The notes under the pieces were generated by a model. The model was not told the origin of the DNA. It saw only the letters and a list, made by a program, of their open reading frames with translations, and made no database searches. A program made the position numbers and the translations under genes. This document shows, piece by piece, positions 6,149-9,305 of a DNA stretch of 9,305 bases. This DNA is from Novosphingobium sp. (GTDB lineage Bacteria; Pseudomonadota; Alphaproteobacteria; Sphingomonadales; Sphingomonadaceae), in NCBI GenBank assembly GCA_028697875.1, contig JAQVEQ010000113.1, forward strand, positions 1-9,305, written 5' to 3'. Position 1 is the first letter of the stretch, and the number at the start of each line of letters is the position of its first letter.

Positions 6149-6919
6149 ATGCCCGGCCGTCCGGCGCGTGTTCCCGAAGGGCAACGGGTCTATGCGATCG
6201 GCGACATTCACGGGCGGCTCGACCTGCTCGCTTCCCTCGCAGCCGCGATAGAAATCGACGACCGTTCCGCCGGCCATGCGGACACCACCGTCCTGCTGCT
6301 GGGCGACCTCGTGGACCGCGGCATGGACAGCGCGGGCGTGGTGGATTTCGCCCTGGACTGGCGGGAACGGCGCCGGGTTCGCATCCTCATGGGCAATCAC
6401 GAGGAAATGTTCCTGTCGAGCTTCACCGACCCATACATGCTGGGCAACATCCTGCGTTGCGGCGGCCGGGAGACGCTGCTCAGCTACGGCATCGATCCCG
6501 ACCACGCCGACCTGCCAACGCTCCGCCACGTGCAGGCGGCGATGGAAGCGCGGATCCCGGCGAGGCACCGCGAATTCATGGCTTCCTTCGAAGACATGGC
6601 CGTGATCGGCGATTACCTGTTCGCCCACGCCGGGATCGAGCCCGGGTTGCCGGTCGAACAGCAGAAGCCGCAGTCGCTGCGCTGGATACGCGAACCTTTC
6701 CTCTCCCATGCGGGGCCGTATTCCCATGTCGTGGTCCACGGCCATACGATCCGCCACGAGGCGCAGGAAATGCCCAACCGCATCGGCATCGATACCGGCG
6801 CCTATTGCTACGGGCGGCTGACCGCACTGGTGCTGGAAGGCACCGGCCGCCGCTTCATTCAGGCGGTGGAACGGGACGGCACGATCGCAACCGAAACGCG
6901 CACCGCCGCAACCGCCTGA
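6149..6919 (+). CDS. PPP-type metallophosphoesterase / protein phosphatase
   Basis: Soluble binuclear-metal phosphatase of 256 residues. The five PPP motifs are in order: GDIHGR (18-23), GDLVDRG (51-57), GNHE (81-84), HAG (159-161) and HGHT (196-199). Metal ligands are therefore D19, H21, D52, N82, H159 and H196. The size, the CGGRETLLSYG segment (103-113) and the absence of a signal peptide fit the bacterial serine/threonine phosphatase (PrpA/PP1-like) group. A symmetrical Ap4A hydrolase (ApaH-like) role cannot be excluded, so the substrate is left open. The start is the ATG at 6149, because GGAG (6137-6140) lies 8 nt upstream; ATGs at 6083 and 6113 are in frame but lack a good site. A candidate stress promoter lies just upstream. 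The gene converges on rnpB with a 49-bp gap. Confidence 0.92.
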   Translation: MPGRPARVPEGQRVYAIGDIHGRLDLLASLAAAIEIDDRSAGHADTTVLLLGDLVDRGMDSAGVVDFALDWRERRRVRILMGNHEEMFLSSFTDPYMLGNILRCGGRETLLSYGIDPDHADLPTLRHVQAAMEARIPARHREFMASFEDMAVIGDYLFAHAGIEPGLPVEQQKPQSLRWIREPFLSHAGPYSHVVVHGHTIRHEAQEMPNRIGIDTGAYCYGRLTALVLEGTGRRFIQAVERDGTIATETRTAATA

Positions 6920-6968
6920 CCGCCACTTGCGCGGCGCCTGCAACGGCGCTGCACCGGGAATGGAAGAT

Positions 6969-7381
6969 GTCAGGGGGCCTGTAAGCCGGGTTCTGTACGC
7001 GGACGGTATCCCAGCGGGGACCGTATCCGCGACGGCAGCCATTCATCTAGGCCTTGCGTCGCCGCAAGGCTCCAGCAGCCAACCCGGGCGGCCCGGGGCG
7101 AAACACCCCTGCTGTTGCCAGCTTGCCGCCCCTATTCGGCCTTGCTCCGGGTGGGGTTTGCCGTGCCGCTCCTGTTGCCAGTCGCGCGGTGCGCTCTTGC
7201 CGCACCCTTTCACCCTTGCCTGTGCCCTTTAGGGGCCATCGGCGGTATACTCTCTGTGGCACTGTCCCTGAATGCCGGACCGCAGCCCGGCACCCGGCGG
7301 GCGTTACCCGCCACCCTCGTTTCGTGGAGCCCGGACTTTCCTCGGTATCGTGAGATAACGCGGCTGCCCGGCCCCCTGACG
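6969..7381 (-). ncRNA. rnpB: RNase P RNA, type A
   Basis: Catalytic RNA of RNase P, which trims the 5' leaders of tRNA precursors. The P1 helix is directly visible: GTCAGGGGGCC at the 5' end (7380-7370) pairs with GGCCCCCTGAC at the 3' end (6979-6969), 11 bp. The universal blocks read on the minus strand are GAGGAAAGTCCGGGCTCCAC (7343-7324), AGAGTATACCGCC (7253-7241) and TACAGAACCCGGCTTACAGG (6997-6978). The intervening GGGTGAAAGGGTGCGG and the AAACCCCACCCGGAGCAAGGC block are those of alphaproteobacteria. Length of about 410 nt is normal. Exact ends are set from P1 and may be off by a few bases. It begins 39 bp after the amidase gene on the same strand. No T-tailed terminator is seen after its 3' end. 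Confidence 0.97.
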
Positions 7382-7387
7382 CGCGGC

Positions 7388-7417
7388 GTCATAGCATGGC
7401 GGACCCGGAAAATGGAA
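7388..7417 (-). promoter_or_regulatory. Possible rnpB promoter
   Basis: On the minus strand TATGAC (7393-7388) could be a -10 and TTCCAT (7417-7412) a poor -35, with 18-nt spacing. The predicted start near 7381 agrees with the 5' end inferred from the P1 helix. The -35 match is weak, so read-through from the amidase operon may also contribute. Confidence 0.3.
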
Positions 7418-7420
7418 TGC

Positions 7421-8122
7421 TTATCTGGCCTGCCCGCGGTCGCGTTCCAGCAGCAGGCCGAACAGGATCGCCCCGCATTCGCCATCGATCACCCCATCGA
7501 TCCGCGCCGGACGCCAGCGCCGCTGGAACGCCGCCACTGCCGCGCGCCCATTCGAAATATCGTAGCCGAAGCGCTCAAGCCCCAGGAGGAAGGCCCCATC
7601 GTTGGGAAACGGCGTGCCCAGGCCGACCTCGGGCGTTGCCAGCGCCAGCCGCAGCCGTGCGAGACGCCGCCAGTCGAACAGTTCGCCGGGATCATCCTTG
7701 CGCGCCGGAGCGATGTCGGAATGGCCGACCACATTGGCGCGAGGGATGTCGTAGCGCCGCACGATCCGCCCCAGCAGCGGCAACAGGGATTCCATCTGCG
7801 CGGCAGTGAACGGGCGATAACCCCACTCGTGACCAGGATTGGCCAGCTCGATCCCGATGCTGGCGGAATTCACGTCGGTAATGCCGCGCCAGTAGGACCG
7901 CCCCGCATGCCAGGCACGCTTGTCCTCATCGACCAGACGCGTAACCGTGCCGTTTTCCTCGATCATGTAATGGGCGGAAACCTCGGCTGCGGGGTCGCAC
8001 ATCCGCGCAAGCGCCTCCCCGCCGGTCGGCATGCCGGTGTAATGGAGGACGACCATCGAGATGGGCAGCTGGCGTTCGTTCCAGTTGGGCGAGGGAACCT
8101 CGCGCTGCACCAGCTCGTCCAT
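7421..8122 (-). CDS. N-acetylmuramoyl-L-alanine amidase (Amidase_2) with peptidoglycan-binding tail
   Basis: Zinc amidase of 233 residues that cuts the bond between N-acetylmuramic acid and L-alanine of the stem peptide. The Amidase_2 (AmpD/AmiD) domain spans about 15-155. Zinc ligands are H27 (VVLHYTG), H134 (VVGHSDIAP) and D144 (KDDPGELFDW). E92 in SIGIELAN and K142 match the catalytic residues, and H72 in AWHAG is also typical. Residues about 170-228 look like a peptidoglycan-binding helical domain (AAVAAFQRRWRP, IDGVIDGECGAILFGLL), the arrangement found in AmiD. Unlike AmiD it has no signal peptide or lipobox, so its location is uncertain: cytosolic recycling as in AmpD, or export by another route. 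It follows chpT by only 6 bp on the same strand and probably shares its mRNA. Confidence 0.93.
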   Translation of the reverse strand: MDELVQREVPSPNWNERQLPISMVVLHYTGMPTGGEALARMCDPAAEVSAHYMIEENGTVTRLVDEDKRAWHAGRSYWRGITDVNSASIGIELANPGHEWGYRPFTAAQMESLLPLLGRIVRRYDIPRANVVGHSDIAPARKDDPGELFDWRRLARLRLALATPEVGLGTPFPNDGAFLLGLERFGYDISNGRAAVAAFQRRWRPARIDGVIDGECGAILFGLLLERDRGQAR

Positions 8123-8128
8123 CGCGCC

Positions 8129-8770
8129 TCACCCTTCCGGCAGCACCGCCCCCAGCACCAACGCCTCGCCGGAGACGGCGTATTGCAACCCGCCGCCGCA
8201 TTCCTGCGCCAGCAGGTGCAGCATATGGGCCGCGGCCGTCCGGCTGGAAAGCTCCGCGTCCGGCATCCTTCCCTCCAGCGCGCGGCCGATCGTCTCGTCG
8301 AAGGCGATTTTCGGACCCATGGCGCGCACGGCCAGTTCGCTCGTCCCGCCGCGCACTTCGGCCGCGATGTCGATTTCCCCGCCGCGCACCAGCGAATCGA
8401 TGGCCAGTTGCGCGAAATTGAGCAGGACCTTGGCCGCCGGCTTGGACATTTCGGCCACGCCCAGCACCCAGGTCACGGAAATGCGGTCGTTCCCCGCCAC
8501 CAGCGCATCGACCAGGGCGCGCACTTCCTCGGCCGCCACGGTATCGCCGAAACCGCCCGCCGCGCCGAAGGCAAGACGGAAGAACTTGAGCTTGTCGGTC
8601 GAAGTCCGCGCACTCTGTTCGAGCAGCTCGAAGCAGCGCTGGCGCATTTCGGGGTCCTTTTCGTCCGCCAGCAGTTCCAGCCCGTTGACCAGCGCCCCCA
8701 CGGGGCTGAGCAAATCGTGGCACAGGCGCGAGCAGAGCAGGCTGGCGAGATCGACGGAAGAATTGGACAT
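8129..8770 (-). CDS. chpT: Histidine phosphotransferase ChpT
   Basis: Cytosolic phosphotransferase that carries phosphate from the hybrid kinase CckA to CtrA and CpdR, controlling the cell cycle or, in sphingomonads, mainly motility and related traits. The phosphorylated histidine is H18 in LLCSRLCHDLLSPVGALVNGLELL, the hallmark of ChpT and related to a DHp helix hairpin. Residues 1-80 form the two-helix dimerisation part and residues about 95-213 the degenerate ATPase-like domain (ISVTWVLGVAEMSKPAAKVLLNFAQLA, ending in AAHMLHLLAQECGGGLQYAVSGEALVLGAVLP). The length of 213 residues is normal. The ATG at 8770 is set by homology; only a weak GAAAG precedes it, which may mean modest or controlled translation. 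It is the first gene of a likely chpT-amidase operon. Confidence 0.93.
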   Translation of the reverse strand: MSNSSVDLASLLCSRLCHDLLSPVGALVNGLELLADEKDPEMRQRCFELLEQSARTSTDKLKFFRLAFGAAGGFGDTVAAEEVRALVDALVAGNDRISVTWVLGVAEMSKPAAKVLLNFAQLAIDSLVRGGEIDIAAEVRGGTSELAVRAMGPKIAFDETIGRALEGRMPDAELSSRTAAAHMLHLLAQECGGGLQYAVSGEALVLGAVLPEG

Positions 8771-8776
8771 ATCGGC

Positions 8777-8856
8777 TTTCGGGATACCTTCGTGCGAGCT
8801 TGATTGTATCGGGGTCGGGACCCAAGCCTTTATAAGGAGAAAATCCCATCCCGAAA
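8777..8856 (-). repeat. 9-bp inverted repeat enclosing the chpT leader
   Basis: On the plus strand TTTCGGGAT (8777-8785) is the exact inverse of ATCCCGAAA (8848-8856), 62 nt apart. Nested between them are GGGT/ACCC (8812-8815 with 8820-8823) and GCTTG/CAAGC (8798-8802 with 8823-8827), which compete for C8823. If chpT mRNA starts upstream of 8856, the outer stem would include the weak GAAAG ribosome binding region just before the ATG. Confidence 0.5.
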
Positions 8857-8926
8857 CAGCGCCTTTCCCCGTGCAGCAAAGTTCCGCGTTTTAGGGTCAG
8901 GCCCCATAAAGCATGATTCCGTCCCT

Positions 8927-9305
8927 TTACGCGTCGGGGCAGGTACAGGAAAGCGCCTCGAACCCGTCCGGCGTGTCGCGCCAGAAGCGGACCTCTCCCT
9001 GCCCTGCGATCGCCCAGACCTTACCGTCACCCGCCGCCTGATCCCGGTCGCATGGCGACGGTTCCGGCAGGCCGGCAGGGTGCGAATGGTAATACCCGAC
9101 AAGTTGCGGCCCCCCGGCCCGTTCGGCCCGGCAGGCATCGATCAGCACGCGCGGATCGATCTCGAACCGGCTGCGCGGATCGTCCGCGACATTCGCCACC
9201 GGACGGATTTCCGCAATCCGCCCCTCCGCACCCAGCAGCAAGCCACAGCATTCTTCGGGAGCGGCCTTTTCTGCCTCGGCAAGCAGGCGTTCGATAAGGG
9301 GCGGC
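8927..9305 (-). CDS. JAMM/MPN+ (Mov34/PAD-1) metalloprotease, 5' end beyond window
   Basis: Small zinc isopeptidase-fold protein; 125 residues are visible and the N-terminus is cut by the right edge. The JAMM motif is complete: the glutamate in PEECCGLLLG, then H-S-H-P in GYYHSHPAG and S-P-C-D at the expected spacing (zinc ligands two His and Asp, plus the Glu). A TTG at 9241 could be read as a start but would cut off the LIERLLAEAEKAAPEECCG opening, which belongs to the family, so the gene continues past 9305. Bacterial members are thought to cut ubiquitin-like or sulfur-carrier fusions or act as proteases in cysteine or cofactor pathways; no such partner is visible here. The gene lies 156 bp upstream of chpT on the same strand, so co-transcription is possible but not shown. 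Confidence 0.88.
   Translation of the reverse strand, partial: PPLIERLLAEAEKAAPEECCGLLLGAEGRIAEIRPVANVADDPRSRFEIDPRVLIDACRAERAGGPQLVGYYHSHPAGLPEPSPCDRDQAAGDGKVWAIAGQGEVRFWRDTPDGFEALSCTCPDA

Noticed and set aside
6934..6949. GCGCC/GGCGC hairpin between the phosphatase gene and rnpB
   Set aside because: A 5-bp stem without a T-tract on either strand; too weak to call a terminator.
7115..8803. Plus-strand open frame of 562 codons across rnpB, the amidase and chpT
   Set aside because: It covers a structural RNA and two well-recognised genes on the other strand; its translation is Arg/Pro/His-rich with no family resemblance. Long antisense frames are normal in GC-rich DNA.

Overview
This is high-GC alphaproteobacterial DNA, most likely from the order Sphingomonadales. 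Three things point there: a ChpT phosphotransferase (an Alphaproteobacteria-specific part of the CckA-ChpT-CtrA relay), an alphaproteobacterial-looking type A RNase P RNA, and the general flavour of the envelope proteins. The order is inferred from family resemblance, not from a search. I see no mobile element, tRNA, rRNA operon or CRISPR array. The window looks like ordinary chromosomal core and envelope DNA.

Left part (1-2456, minus strand): a two-gene envelope locus resembling the NfrB/NfrA pair, the phage N4 receptor glycan system. A membrane GT2 glycosyltransferase (1074-2456) overlaps by 4 bp a second gene that runs off the left edge. The second gene encodes an N-terminally anchored protein with a proline-rich linker and an NfrA-C-terminal-like region. 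It appears to carry a one-base frameshift near 144-145, because convincing homologous protein continues in another frame.

Middle part (2457-6148): nhaA (Na+/H+ antiporter, plus strand) is read divergently from the glycosyltransferase and has a foldable leader that may be a cation riboswitch. It converges on gloA (glyoxalase I, minus). gloA is divergent from a membrane-anchored SIMPL-domain protein (plus). That gene converges on a TorF-type outer-membrane porin (minus), which has a good rho-independent terminator. A 286-bp intergenic region (5863-6148) follows, with inverted repeats and a candidate general-stress (EcfG-type) promoter.

Right part (6149-9305): a PPP-type metallophosphatase (plus) converges on rnpB, the RNase P RNA (minus). 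Upstream of rnpB, all on the minus strand, lie an N-acetylmuramoyl-L-alanine amidase, chpT 6 bp away from it, and a JAMM-motif metalloprotease cut by the right edge. The cell-cycle phosphotransferase and the peptidoglycan amidase are almost certainly co-transcribed.

No clearly new multi-gene system is visible. The observations most worth following are the nhaA leader RNA, the reduced NfrA/NfrB-like locus, the frameshift in its second gene, and the long inverted repeat in the chpT leader.
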